NCBI RefSeq assembly: GCF_000426885.1
Contig: NZ_AUGF01000004.1
Coordinates: 48,131 to 112,130, forward strand
Reading direction: 5' to 3'
From: Moraxella caprae DSM 19149
Lineage (GTDB): Bacteria; Pseudomonadota; Gammaproteobacteria; Pseudomonadales; Moraxellaceae
Length of the DNA: 64,000 nt
Both the position numbers and the translations under genes were made by a program. The notes under the pieces were generated by a model, which made no database searches, was not told where the DNA came from, and was given only the letters and a program-made list of their open reading frames with translations. Of the stretch, positions 55,391 to 63,886 are shown piece after piece (positions within the stretch are counted from its first letter, which is position 1; each line of letters starts with the position of its first letter).

Positions 55391-55928
55391 ACGCATGATG
55401 AGTGCCAGTCTAAGTCTGTGCATGATACTGCCGATAATGGGTCTTGCCAATCCGTCATATAGTCCCCATGCCGATAGCGATAAAGCCCTGATTGGCAAAT
55501 GGCAATGCCATGTCAAACACGCCAATCCGCTCATCAAACAAGAAAGTCAGTTGCAGTTTTTTAAAAACCACACCATGCACGAGCATATTCGCATTTATTA
55601 TGGACAGCCCAGCGATTATGCCTATCAAATCGAATCCGCCACTGCCAAATCGTCATGGATATTGGCACAAGAGACCCTGTATTATGGCAATCATCAATTT
55701 CATAATTATGCCGTCAGAATGCCAAATGCCAATAAAGATGATTTGGAGCAGGCAAATATCGCCCTACAAAAATCCTTGCCAATGGTGCAGGACATGATGA
55801 ATAATGACATTAACAAAAGAACGTTTGATATTCATTTTATTAATAAAAAATCTTTTATCATGAATGATGTGGACAGTCAGACATTTACCACGTGTCATAA
55901 ACAAGGTTTATTTGGTTTTATTTTATAA
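55383..55928 (+). CDS. Small exported protein, GxWxC family member 1
   Basis: The protein of about 181 residues has a signal peptide (about 1-22, ending GLANP) and starts its mature part with ALIGKWQCHVK. It ends near TTCHKQG, so two Cys sit near the two ends and could form a disulfide. The gene overlaps the esterase stop by eight bases. It resembles the next gene and those at 56454 and 57943 in layout. No described family is recognised. I start at MSKRMM, the Met overlapping the upstream stop. Confidence 0.7.
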   Translation: MSKRMMSASLSLCMILPIMGLANPSYSPHADSDKALIGKWQCHVKHANPLIKQESQLQFFKNHTMHEHIRIYYGQPSDYAYQIESATAKSSWILAQETLYYGNHQFHNYAVRMPNANKDDLEQANIALQKSLPMVQDMMNNDINKRTFDIHFINKKSFIMNDVDSQTFTTCHKQGLFGFIL

Positions 55929-55937
55929 GGAATAATC

Positions 55938-56411
55938 ATGCAAAAATCTCTTTTATGGGCGATGATATTACCCATGACAGCCTTAGCAAATAGCAATATA
56001 TCTGTCCCTGATGTGGTAGGTGATTGGCGTTGCGTGGCAGATAGTGAATATCATTCGGTGAAAACACTCATGCGTTATTATGCCGATGGTACGGCAACTG
56101 AGTTTATGGAAATCAAAGAAAAAGCAGATAATTTGCCTGAATTGGAATTTAGTATCATGAATTATCAATGGCAACTCAAAGATAATAAACTATTAATGAG
56201 TAATCCAGACATCACTTATTATCAATATTATTTTATTTTACCTGATGGTGGCTTTTATAAATTTGACGATAAAGTAAATGCAGAAGGTAGGGCATTAATG
56301 ATGGAGAGTTTTGAAGAAAACAATTGGCATTATCTTGAATTTGATGGCAAAGATAAACACCGTTATTATTTTGAAGATGGTTTTGAAGGGTATTGCCAAC
56401 GCTTAAAATAA
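55938..56411 (+). CDS. Small exported protein, GxWxC family member 2
   Basis: The 157-residue protein has a short signal peptide (about 1-17, PMTALANS), mature start DVVGDWRCVAD, an MRYYADGTATEF strand, and a C-terminal GYCQRLK. The GxWxC start and Cys-Lys/Gln-Arg end are shared with its neighbours, although overall identity is low. The alternating aromatic/polar pattern suggests a beta-rich fold. Ten bases separate it from member 1, so they are probably cotranscribed. Confidence 0.7.
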   Translation: MQKSLLWAMILPMTALANSNISVPDVVGDWRCVADSEYHSVKTLMRYYADGTATEFMEIKEKADNLPELEFSIMNYQWQLKDNKLLMSNPDITYYQYYFILPDGGFYKFDDKVNAEGRALMMESFEENNWHYLEFDGKDKHRYYFEDGFEGYCQRLK

Positions 56412-56453
56412 GTTTGGTTTTAATGATTGATTGTATATTAATTGAAGATAATA

Positions 56454-56975
56454 ATGCTTAAAAATTTTCTTGCGTGTATTTTGTTTTTACCAACATTAGT
56501 AATGGCAAATCTTGAACAGAGTTTGGTGGGTAAATGGGAATGTAAGGGCGTAGAAGATGAATATTTTCACCATACCAGCGATATTGAATATCGTGATGAT
56601 GGCATATTGTCCGAAAAATCTATTGTGCATCAATGGGATAAAGATGATGATTTTTATTAAATAGACACCGTCAGAATGTTGTTTAAATATCGTGTGATGG
56701 GCGATAAGGTTGTTTATTATGATGGGGTTGTTCAATCTTATGCGGTGGATATGCCAAATTACAACAGTACAGACGATTTTCCCAAGCACAGCAAGGATTC
56801 AATTTTGATTGCAAAATCCATCATAGAGCGGGCAAATTTTGAAAAAGAGATGGCAGATGAAATGATGGTTCGCATTCGTTTTATCGACAAAGACACTTAT
56901 ATTACCGCCTTTGAAAGCATTGATGAAGATTTTCCAACCGATATTGAAAATAACCATTGCAAACGTAAAATTTAA
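56454..56975 (+). pseudogene. GxWxC family member 3 with an in-frame stop
   Basis: The frame opens with a signal peptide (NFLACILFLPTLVMAN) and SLVGKWECKG, meets TAA at 56658-56660, and continues open in the same frame through VRMLFKYRVMGDKVVYYDG to HCKRKI and a stop at 56975. Removing one stop would give about 173 residues, the family length. One base change (for example CAA to TAA) explains it. Translation may restart at ATG 56676, but the fragment would lack export signals. Confidence 0.75.
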
Positions 56976-56989
56976 TTTGGAGTAAAGTT

Positions 56990-57790
56990 ATGAGCTACAC
57001 ACCCCCAAAAGTTTGGACGCCTAATGACATGGGCGGAAAATTTGGCGGTATCAACCGACCTAGTGCAGGGGCAAGGCACGAACAGACCTTGCCAAAAGGC
57101 GATAAGCCTTATCAGTTATACAGCCTAAACACGCCCAACGGCATTAAGGTTAATATCATCTTAGAAGAGTTAAAGGCGTTGGGGCTACTTGACTATGACG
57201 CTTTTAAAATCAATATCATGAATGGCGAGCAGTTTGGCACAGGCTTTGTGGAAATTAACCCCAATTCCAAAATCCCTGCACTCGTGGATTATAGCACCGA
57301 CACGCCCATATCGGTGTTTGAAAGTGGGGCGATACTACTTTATCTTGCCCAAAAGTATGACAAATTTTTACCAAAAAATCCAACCGACCACACCCAAATG
57401 CTGTCGTGGCTCATGTGGCAAATGGGTTCAGCTCCCTTTGTTGGTGGTGGCTTTGGGCATTTTTATGCCTATGCTCCCACACCGATTGAGTACGCCATTA
57501 ACCGCTATGCAATGGAAACCAAACGCCAGCTTGATGTGCTAGACAAGCATTTGGCGGAGCATGACTATATGGCGGGCGAGTACAGCATTGCTGATATGGC
57601 GATTTATCCGTGGTATGGGGCGTTGGTGCTAGGCAATTTGTACATTGGCGAGAATGACTATGCCAAATATAACGCGTCTGAATTTTTGAGTGTATACGAA
57701 TACCAGAATGTCATACGCTGGGCGAATACCATAAAAAATCGCAAGGCGGTAGAGCAGGGCGAGAAGTTGGAATTATTGCCAATGGCATGA
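56990..57790 (+). CDS. yghU: YghU-type glutathione-dependent disulfide-bond oxidoreductase
   Basis: The 266-residue protein is a Nu-class glutathione transferase of the YghU group: a leading extension TPPKVWTPNDMGGKFGGINR, the thioredoxin-like half with LYSLNTPNGIKVNIILEEL (Thr-Pro-Asn-Gly, the conserved region for glutathione contact), IPALVDY, and FESGAILLYLAQKY, then the helical C-terminal half with ADMAIYPWYG. E. coli YghU is about 288 residues. It sits within the cluster of small exported proteins, 14 bases after member 3. Confidence 0.9.
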   Translation: MSYTPPKVWTPNDMGGKFGGINRPSAGARHEQTLPKGDKPYQLYSLNTPNGIKVNIILEELKALGLLDYDAFKINIMNGEQFGTGFVEINPNSKIPALVDYSTDTPISVFESGAILLYLAQKYDKFLPKNPTDHTQMLSWLMWQMGSAPFVGGGFGHFYAYAPTPIEYAINRYAMETKRQLDVLDKHLAEHDYMAGEYSIADMAIYPWYGALVLGNLYIGENDYAKYNASEFLSVYEYQNVIRWANTIKNRKAVEQGEKLELLPMA

Positions 57791-57831
57791 TAAATCCAAT
57801 GTTAATTTAAAAGATTGATTGATTATTGGTT

Positions 57832-57885
57832 AATTTTTAATTTGATATAGGGTGAATTAATTTGCCCTATATCAAATTAAAAATT
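57832..57885. terminator. Perfect 21-bp inverted repeat after yghU
   Basis: The 21-base arm at 57832-57852 (ending GATATAGGG) is exactly complementary to 57865-57885 (starting CCCTATATC), with a 12-base AT loop. The outer arms are A- and T-rich, so it would terminate in both directions. It is unusually long for a terminator. Confidence 0.75.
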
Positions 57886-57942
57886 GTCGCTTAATTTATA
57901 TTAGTCATTTTAATATTAAAAACATAGGAATAAATATCAGCC

Positions 57943-58458
57943 ATGAAAAAATTATTCATCACCAGTATCATAAGTCTCATGGCGACCATGACTTATGCCA
58001 ACACCGCTTTTAATAAAGATGATTTGGTTGGGGTTTGGCAATGTGATTTATTGATAGAGCAAGTAGACGGCAATGTTACCAAAAGTCAAAATATGCACCA
58101 TTTCTTTGCTGATGGGCGTTCGGTAGGTTATGGCGAAACTCGGCAGATTTATCAAGGGATAGACATTCAATCGGTCTTTATGAGTACGCAAGATAATTGG
58201 GATTTTGATGGTAAGCATTTGACAGTAAATGCGGGGAATATTAATCATGTAATGATTTATAATGCCATATCAAAACAACGAGAATATGAGAAGGAGCCAG
58301 AAATGCAGGCTTTATTTACAGAGATGTTTAGAGAAAATAGCCCAATAATACAAGCGGTAACGGTGATTGATAAAGATAATTTTAGTTATGAGCTGGGGGC
58401 GATTAATTATGGTGAGATAAAACAAAAAACGGCTCACTGTAAACGTTTGGGCGGATAA
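57943..58458 (+). CDS. Small exported protein, GxWxC family member 4
   Basis: The 171-residue protein has a signal peptide (about 1-19, TYANTAF), mature start DLVGVWQCDLL, an MHHFFADGRSVGYGE strand that lines up with YYADGTATEF of member 2, a WDFDGKHLTV strand, and C-terminal AHCKRLGG, which matches NHCKRKI of member 3. It is the clearest intact member of the group. It follows the long hairpin, so it has its own promoter or is first of a pair with the next gene. Confidence 0.72.
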   Translation: MKKLFITSIISLMATMTYANTAFNKDDLVGVWQCDLLIEQVDGNVTKSQNMHHFFADGRSVGYGETRQIYQGIDIQSVFMSTQDNWDFDGKHLTVNAGNINHVMIYNAISKQREYEKEPEMQALFTEMFRENSPIIQAVTVIDKDNFSYELGAINYGEIKQKTAHCKRLGG

Positions 58459-58479
58459 GGTAAATTAAGGTAAATAAAG

Positions 58480-58785
58480 ATGGGTTTTCTTGGTTATTTG
58501 ATATTGGGTAGTGCGGTATATGTCATCGGATTTATGATAAATTTAAAAATCCTAAATCCCAAACGCAAAGCAGGCACAAATTACACACTCACACACCCGA
58601 CCATGATACAGCTATTATTGGCGTGTTTTGTGGTCATGCTTGCGGTATCGGCACTGCTTGGGCGGTTTGTGATGGGGCATGAGAGCTTGGATTTGGCATT
58701 TATTTTGGCAAATAGCATGGTGGCGACGTTTGTGTTTTATTTTGGGTTAAATCCCGACCAGTCGCAGATGAATTTACCAGATTAA
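58480..58785 (+). CDS. Small membrane protein of unknown function
   Basis: The 101-residue protein has three hydrophobic helices (about 4-22, 43-62 and 70-92) with a basic loop PKRKAGTNYT after the first and a polar C-terminus. No family recognised. It starts 21 bases after the preceding gene on the same strand. Confidence 0.6.
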   Translation: MGFLGYLILGSAVYVIGFMINLKILNPKRKAGTNYTLTHPTMIQLLLACFVVMLAVSALLGRFVMGHESLDLAFILANSMVATFVFYFGLNPDQSQMNLPD

Positions 58786-58875
58786 TGTTGGTTTTGGAGT
58801 ATATTTGTTTTCTTAGGCTAAAAGTGGTGCTGATAATTTTTCATGAATAAACACAAATTTATCATAAAATACCGT

Positions 58876-58904
58876 TTGCATAAAAGCCAAAGCGGTGGTA
58901 AATT
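58876..58904 (+). promoter_or_regulatory. Candidate sigma-70 promoter of glnA
   Basis: TTGCAT (58876-58881) and TAAATT (58899-58904) are 17 bases apart, 45 bases upstream of the glnA ATG. No clear sigma-54 site was seen. Confidence 0.4.
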
Positions 58905-58948
58905 ATAGCAGTTTAACCGATTAACTAAGTTACAAATTTGGAGCGAGC

Positions 58949-60358
58949 ATGGCGAATAAGTTACTTGACTTGATTGAATCATCAGGGGCGAAATGGGTGG
59001 ATTTTCGTTTTACCGACACACACGGCAAAGAAATGCACCTAACCTTTCCTGCATACAGCGTGGACGAAGACACCCTAGAAGACGGTAAGATGTTTGATGC
59101 GTCAAGCGTGGCAGGGTGGAAAGGCGTGGAAAGCTCGGACATGATTTTGTTGCCGGACGCTGATACCGCCTATCTTGACCCATTTTTTGAAGTACCAACG
59201 GTGGTGGTGGCGTGCGACATCATCGAACCTGCCACCATGCAAGGCTATGCCAAAGACCCACGTTCTATCGCCAAGCGTGCCGAAGTGTACCTAAAATCGA
59301 CAGGTCTGGGCGATAAAGCCTTGATAGGCCCTGAACCTGAATTTTTTGTCTTTGATGAAGTCAAATGGGACATTGACATGTCAGGAGCCAGACACGCCGT
59401 CATTTCTGAAGCGGCGGCATGGAGTACCAACAAAGACTATGCGTGGGGCAATAGCGGTCAGCGTCCTGCCGTCAAAGGGGCGTATGCCGTCGTACCGCCC
59501 ATTGACCATTATCATGACATGCGTGCGGTGATGTGCGACCGCATCGATGAAGTCATGGGCGAAGGTCGTATTGAAGTACATCATCATGAAGTGGCGAGCA
59601 GTCAGCTAGAAATCGGTATCTCGTTTAATACGCTCGTTAAAAAAGCGGACGAAGTACAGCAGTTTAAATACATCGTACAAAATGTTGCCAGTCAATTTGG
59701 CAAAACCGCCACTTTTATGCCCAAACCCTTAGTTGGAGACAATGGCTCGGGCATGCATGTGAATATGTCTATCTCAAAAGACGGTGTAAATACATTTTCT
59801 GGCGATGAGTACGCAGGATTGTCCAAGACCGCTTTGTACTTTATTGGTGGGGTCATCAAGCACGCTCGTGCCTTGAACGCCATTACCAATCCTAGCACCA
59901 ACAGCTACAAACGCCTTGTACCGCACTTTGAGGCACCGATTAAGCTGGCTTATTCTGCCTCCAACCGTTCTGCCAGTATTCGCATTCCGCATGTCAATAG
60001 CCCCAAGGCGGTGCGTGTGGAAGTGCGTTTTCCTGACCCATCAGCCAATCCTTATTTGGCGTTTTCGGCACTACTTATGGCAGGGCTTGACGGCATTGAA
60101 AATAAAATTGACCCTGGTGAAGCGTCTGATAAAAACTTGTATGATTTGCCCCCAGAAGAAGAAATGCTTATCCCAACGGTGGCAGAAAATCTAGAAGTGG
60201 CACTAAATGCCCTGCGTGATGACCATGACTTTTTGTTAAAAGGTGGGGTCTTTACCAAAGAGATGATTAACGACTATATCGCTCTAAAAATGAAAGAAGT
60301 ACAGCGTATTAATGAAGCGGTACACCCCTTAGAATTTGATATGTATTATCGTTGCTAA
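58949..60358 (+). CDS. glnA: Glutamine synthetase, type I
   Basis: GlnA makes glutamine from glutamate, ammonia and ATP. The 469-residue length equals the enterobacterial enzyme. Visible signatures are the latch-side [23 protein letters not shown] near 130 with metal-binding Glu, [10 protein letters not shown] near 268, [10 protein letters not shown] near 350, and the adenylylation loop [10 protein letters not shown] near 395-404 with its Tyr, so activity is probably controlled by GlnE. GGAG precedes the ATG. Monocistronic with a terminator. Confidence 0.97.
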   Translation: MANKLLDLIESSGAKWVDFRFTDTHGKEMHLTFPAYSVDEDTLEDGKMFDASSVAGWKGVESSDMILLPDADTAYLDPFFEVPTVVVACDIIEPATMQGYAKDPRSIAKRAEVYLKSTGLGDKALIGPEPEFFVFDEVKWDIDMSGARHAVISEAAAWSTNKDYAWGNSGQRPAVKGAYAVVPPIDHYHDMRAVMCDRIDEVMGEGRIEVHHHEVASSQLEIGISFNTLVKKADEVQQFKYIVQNVASQFGKTATFMPKPLVGDNGSGMHVNMSISKDGVNTFSGDEYAGLSKTALYFIGGVIKHARALNAITNPSTNSYKRLVPHFEAPIKLAYSASNRSASIRIPHVNSPKAVRVEVRFPDPSANPYLAFSALLMAGLDGIENKIDPGEASDKNLYDLPPEEEMLIPTVAENLEVALNALRDDHDFLLKGGVFTKEMINDYIALKMKEVQRINEAVHPLEFDMYYRC

Positions 60359-60385
60359 TCGTTAGGGTACGCCCTAAAAAGACAG

Positions 60386-60419
60386 ACGGCATGAATTTGG
60401 TTTTATGCCGTTTTGTTTT
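60386..60419 (+). terminator. Intrinsic terminator after glnA
   Basis: ACGGCAT and ATGCCGTTTTGTTTT form a stem with a 12-base loop and T-rich tail. A smaller TTAGGG/CCCTAA hairpin precedes it. Confidence 0.7.
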
Positions 60420-60478
60420 GCGTGCATTTTTGGTGATTTTTGGGTACAATAAGATTATTTTGTAACATTGGAACTTAG

Positions 60479-61006
60479 ATGACTCATTTTTCAAAATCAA
60501 CCTTTTTCAAATCAGCGATGTGCGTGGCATTATCTATCCTGCCGACATTGAGCTTTGCTTATGACATCCAAATCACCGAGCCTGCCGAAGACCGTGCCTA
60601 TCATCGCCCTGCCCAGAGCATTGATGTGCAGGCTACTGTGTCGCCAACATTGGAGATGGGCTATACCACAGCGGTGCTATTAAATGGCAAAGTGGTGGGT
60701 GATGGGCTAACCGCCAGCGTACCAACCATTGATTTGGTGGCAGGCGAGTACACGCTAGAAGCCATCGTGATGGACAAAAACGCCCAAACGGTGGCGAGCG
60801 ATACTCGCACAGTCTACGTCATTCAAAACAACCAAATCCAACGCAAAAAGAAAGCAGCCATTGCCGAGCGAGAAGCGTATGATAATTCGTCAATTTGGCA
60901 TAAGATTGCGGTGGGTTTAAATCCCAAAGTTCAAGCCCCACCAAAGGTCTATGAATCCACGCCGACATGGGAGATTAGAGATTTGCCAAATAAACCAAAT
61001 AAATAA
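60479..61006 (+). CDS. Exported Ig-like protein of unknown function
   Basis: The 175-residue protein has a signal peptide (about 1-27, ILPTLSFAY) and an Ig-like beta region (about 28-120) with paired strands such as SIDVQATVSPTLEMGY and LVAGEYTLEAIVMD, then a basic linker (QRKKKAAIAE) and a Pro-rich tail. No family assigned. It lies between the glnA terminator and a strong bidirectional terminator. Confidence 0.65.
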   Translation: MTHFSKSTFFKSAMCVALSILPTLSFAYDIQITEPAEDRAYHRPAQSIDVQATVSPTLEMGYTTAVLLNGKVVGDGLTASVPTIDLVAGEYTLEAIVMDKNAQTVASDTRTVYVIQNNQIQRKKKAAIAEREAYDNSSIWHKIAVGLNPKVQAPPKVYESTPTWEIRDLPNKPNK

Positions 61007-61018
61007 GCCCTGTTTATG

Positions 61019-61054
61019 AATAACAAAACCCTGTATAAACAGGGTTTTGTTATT
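61019..61054. terminator. Bidirectional intrinsic terminator
   Basis: AATAACAAAACCCTG and CAGGGTTTTGTTATT are perfect 15-base arms with a 6-base loop, located between convergent genes and ending at the first base of the minus-strand gene's stop codon. Confidence 0.92.
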
Positions 61055-61731
61055 TAGCTTTTATCAAACACCTTATTCATCCATTTGCCAATGTCTTTAA
61101 TCTGCTCCATGCATACTTGATGAGCCATGCCGTAGCGTTTAAATTCAGGCGACAGACCCAAAGTGGTGAGTTTTTCGTTTGCCTTGACCCCAAGCACCGA
61201 CGGCACGACATCATCGTAATCGCCATGGTCGATTTTAACAGGTAGGGATGCATTAGTGCCAAGCTCGCCAATCTCCTGCTCGGTGGCAAGATAAGTGGAT
61301 AAGGCAAGTAGTCCTGCCAATGGTCGGCTGTTGGTCAGGGCGTTGTGATAAGCAACGGCACCACCTTGGGAAAACCCTGCGATGATGATGTTCTGGCTGG
61401 GTATGCCGAGACGCACTTGTTCATCAATCAAGTCATTAATACGCTCGCTAGATGCTTTGATTTGGGCGGTGTCTACCTTTCTGTCTAGGCTCATCTCCAA
61501 GATGTCATACCATGCAGGCATGACATAACCGCCATTGACGGTCACAGGAATTGATGGGGCGTGCGGAAAAATGAATCGCACACTAAGCTCATCAGAGAGT
61601 CCAAGCTCAGGTACGATAGGCACGAAATCATGACCGTTCGCCCCTAAGCCATGAAGCCATATCACGGCGTGTTCGATGGGTTTGTCTTTGGGGTTATGAA
61701 TGACTGTTTCAAAAGGAAGTGGTGAGACCAT
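61054..61731 (-). CDS. Carboxylesterase/phospholipase-type alpha/beta hydrolase
   Basis: The protein of about 225 residues belongs to the small acyl-protein-thioesterase-like carboxylesterase family: WLHGLGANGHDF near the N-terminus (oxyanion region), GFSQGGAVA with nucleophile Ser near 115, HGDYDDVVP with the Asp near 170, and YGMAHQV with the His near 203. No signal peptide. I start at MVSPLPF, where TAGGAA is spaced six bases upstream; the longer reading would need a TTG start. Confidence 0.87.
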   Translation of the reverse strand: MVSPLPFETVIHNPKDKPIEHAVIWLHGLGANGHDFVPIVPELGLSDELSVRFIFPHAPSIPVTVNGGYVMPAWYDILEMSLDRKVDTAQIKASSERINDLIDEQVRLGIPSQNIIIAGFSQGGAVAYHNALTNSRPLAGLLALSTYLATEQEIGELGTNASLPVKIDHGDYDDVVPSVLGVKANEKLTTLGLSPEFKRYGMAHQVCMEQIKDIGKWMNKVFDKS

Positions 61732-61854
61732 GTCAGTTCCTAAGCAAGGCTCAATGTTCAATACACGCTAATTATACATAATTTTTAAAAATTCTTACAG
61801 ATTTTTTGCAATTTTGCCTTATAATAGGCTGATTTTTATGATAATAGGTGAGCT

Positions 61855-62757
61855 ATGCAGTGGCGTGGTCGCAGACAGAGTAATAATATCGAAGACCGCC
61901 GTGGCGGTGGTGGTATGAAGGCAGGTGGGCTAAGTATTGGCAGTATCATCCTTGCCCTTGTTCTGTGGAAAGTATTTGGAGTCAGTCCCGAGACCACGCT
62001 AGGGGTCACTCAGCAGATAGGGCAAGCGACCCACCAACAATCCGCCCCTGCCAATGAGACTGCCGACCAAACTGAGAGCCGTGAGTTCGTGGCGACTGTG
62101 CTTGCCGATACCGAAGACGTGTGGACACCCATTTTTACAAAACTCGGTGGTACTTATCAGCCACCAAAATTGGTGATGTTCACAGGTTCGGTCAAGTCAG
62201 CGTGTGGGGCAGCGACATCTGCCAGCGGTCCTTTTTATTGCCCTGCCGACCAAAAAGTGTATCTGGACACGCAGTTTTTTGTGGACATGAGACGGCACAT
62301 GGGTATTGGCAGTGAGCGTCATGGCAGCACCGAGTTGTCTCGCCAAGACCAAGTGGGCGACTTTGCCCAAGCCTATGTCATCGCTCATGAAGTAGGACAT
62401 CACATTCAGACACTGCTTGGAATATCCCAAGAAGTGCGAAAAGCCCAAATGCAAGGCAATGAGCGACAGGCAAATGAGCTGTCCGTCCGCCAAGAGTTGC
62501 AAGCCGACTGCTTTGCAGGCATGTGGGCAAAGAAAAACCATGAACGCACTGACTTTTTACAACAGGGCGACATCGAAGAAGCCCTAGACGCTGCTGAGAA
62601 GATTGGTGATGACTATCTACAACACAAATCGCACGGACACGTGATGCCTGACAGTTTTACTCATGGCACGAGTGCTCAGCGTCAGCGTTGGTTCTATCGG
62701 GGCTTTGAGACGGGCGACATCCAAGCCTGCGATACCTTTGGCACCAATCAGCTCTAA
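61855..62757 (+). CDS. YpfJ-family neutral zinc metallopeptidase
   Basis: The 300-residue protein has the YpfJ layout: a basic Gly-rich start (MQWRGRRQSNN), one transmembrane helix (about 27-43), a linker, and a periplasmic domain. The zinc site is AHEVGHHIQ near residue 178, with a later acidic ligand expected in RQELQADCFAG near 218. Cys residues (SACGAA, YCPADQ) may form a disulfide. The substrate is unknown. A terminator follows. Confidence 0.88.
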   Translation: MQWRGRRQSNNIEDRRGGGGMKAGGLSIGSIILALVLWKVFGVSPETTLGVTQQIGQATHQQSAPANETADQTESREFVATVLADTEDVWTPIFTKLGGTYQPPKLVMFTGSVKSACGAATSASGPFYCPADQKVYLDTQFFVDMRRHMGIGSERHGSTELSRQDQVGDFAQAYVIAHEVGHHIQTLLGISQEVRKAQMQGNERQANELSVRQELQADCFAGMWAKKNHERTDFLQQGDIEEALDAAEKIGDDYLQHKSHGHVMPDSFTHGTSAQRQRWFYRGFETGDIQACDTFGTNQL

Positions 62758-62779
62758 GTGCTTGATTTGTAAAATACAC

Positions 62780-62805
62780 AAGGACGGTTTTCGCCGTCCT
62801 TTTTG
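62780..62805 (+). terminator. Intrinsic terminator after the metallopeptidase
   Basis: AAGGACGG and CCGTCCTTTTT around a TTTTCG loop, 23 bases past the stop. Confidence 0.92.
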
Positions 62806-62914
62806 ATTGAATGGTTTGGACTTTGATTGAATGTACATCACTTATTTTGAATAAATTTTAATCAAAATCTTGTCTATTTGTCAAAAAATGCTATAATCTT
62901 ACGCTCACTCTCTG

Positions 62915-63859
62915 ATGTTTCAAAAATCATTCACCAGCCGTCACGCCATGCAAGGTATCATCACACTTCTGCTTATCCTAACCCCGATGTTTGTTGGTTT
63001 TGCCCTACCAAACAGCAAAAAAAGCACGCATTTGGCGGAGCGTGGGCTTAATTATCTGGTGTTCATCATCTTGGTGGTGATTGGCATGGAGCTAGGACTG
63101 GTTGATGATTTACAGCATAAACTTGCCAATATCGCCCTGTATCTGTCGGTACTTATGGTACTAACCATCGGCTCAGGGTTGATGGCTTTGGTAGTTTTTG
63201 ACCGTATGTCGCCTTGTCAGTATCGCTCACAGCAAAGCCCGACTGCCAAGCCCAATGTCAGCATTCACGGCAGTCTGACCCAAATCCTGTGTTTGGCGAT
63301 GGGCTTCATTATTGCTAAGTTTTTACCTACCACGTGGCACCCGCCAGAGAAGACCACGACGGTGCTACTCATGCTACTGTTGTTTTTGGTGGGTATTTCA
63401 CTCAAAGGCTCAGGTGTCAGTCTCAAACAAGCACTGCTAAATAAGCGGGGCTTGCAAATCAGCTCGATCTTTGTGGGGGTAACACTGCTCTCAGGTGTCC
63501 TTTTTGCCCTGCTTTTTGATGACGTGTCAGTCGCTCAGGGCTTGGCGTTGTCATCGGGTTTTGGTTGGTACTCGCTCTCAGGCACGATAATGACGGACGC
63601 TTATGGGGCGGTGTGGGGCAGTGTGGCACTGCTAAACGACCTAGGGCGAGAAGTGTTGGCACTCATCTTTATCCCATGGGTCATGCGACATTCATCATCG
63701 GCAGCGATAGGGCTTGGGGGTGTGACCAGCCTTGACTTTACTCTGCCAACACTCACGCAGGCGGGCGGAGTTTCTATTATTCCGCTAGTCATCAGCTTTG
63801 GTTTTATTACCAATCTTATCTCACCTATTTTAATGGTGTTTTTTGCCAGTTTTTCTTAG
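62915..63859 (+). CDS. LysO-family lysine exporter
   Basis: The 314-residue protein is a DUF340/LysO (YbjE) membrane protein: about eight hydrophobic segments, LNYLVFIILVVIGMELGL near 45-62, FLVGISLKGSGVSLKQ near 165, and the conserved SGFGWYSLSGTIMTDAYG near 205-222. E. coli LysO exports lysine and toxic analogues. It is a monocistronic unit bounded by a terminator and a repeat copy. Confidence 0.87.
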   Translation: MFQKSFTSRHAMQGIITLLLILTPMFVGFALPNSKKSTHLAERGLNYLVFIILVVIGMELGLVDDLQHKLANIALYLSVLMVLTIGSGLMALVVFDRMSPCQYRSQQSPTAKPNVSIHGSLTQILCLAMGFIIAKFLPTTWHPPEKTTTVLLMLLLFLVGISLKGSGVSLKQALLNKRGLQISSIFVGVTLLSGVLFALLFDDVSVAQGLALSSGFGWYSLSGTIMTDAYGAVWGSVALLNDLGREVLALIFIPWVMRHSSSAAIGLGGVTSLDFTLPTLTQAGGVSIIPLVISFGFITNLISPILMVFFASFS

Positions 63860-63886
63860 ATATTTTTAAGGTTTATTAAAAAATTA

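Noticed and set aside
60382..60392. CAGACGGCAT, resembling part of the Neisseria DNA uptake sequence
   Set aside because: Only one partial match was noticed and it is the stem of the glnA terminator; one occurrence is not evidence for an uptake signal.
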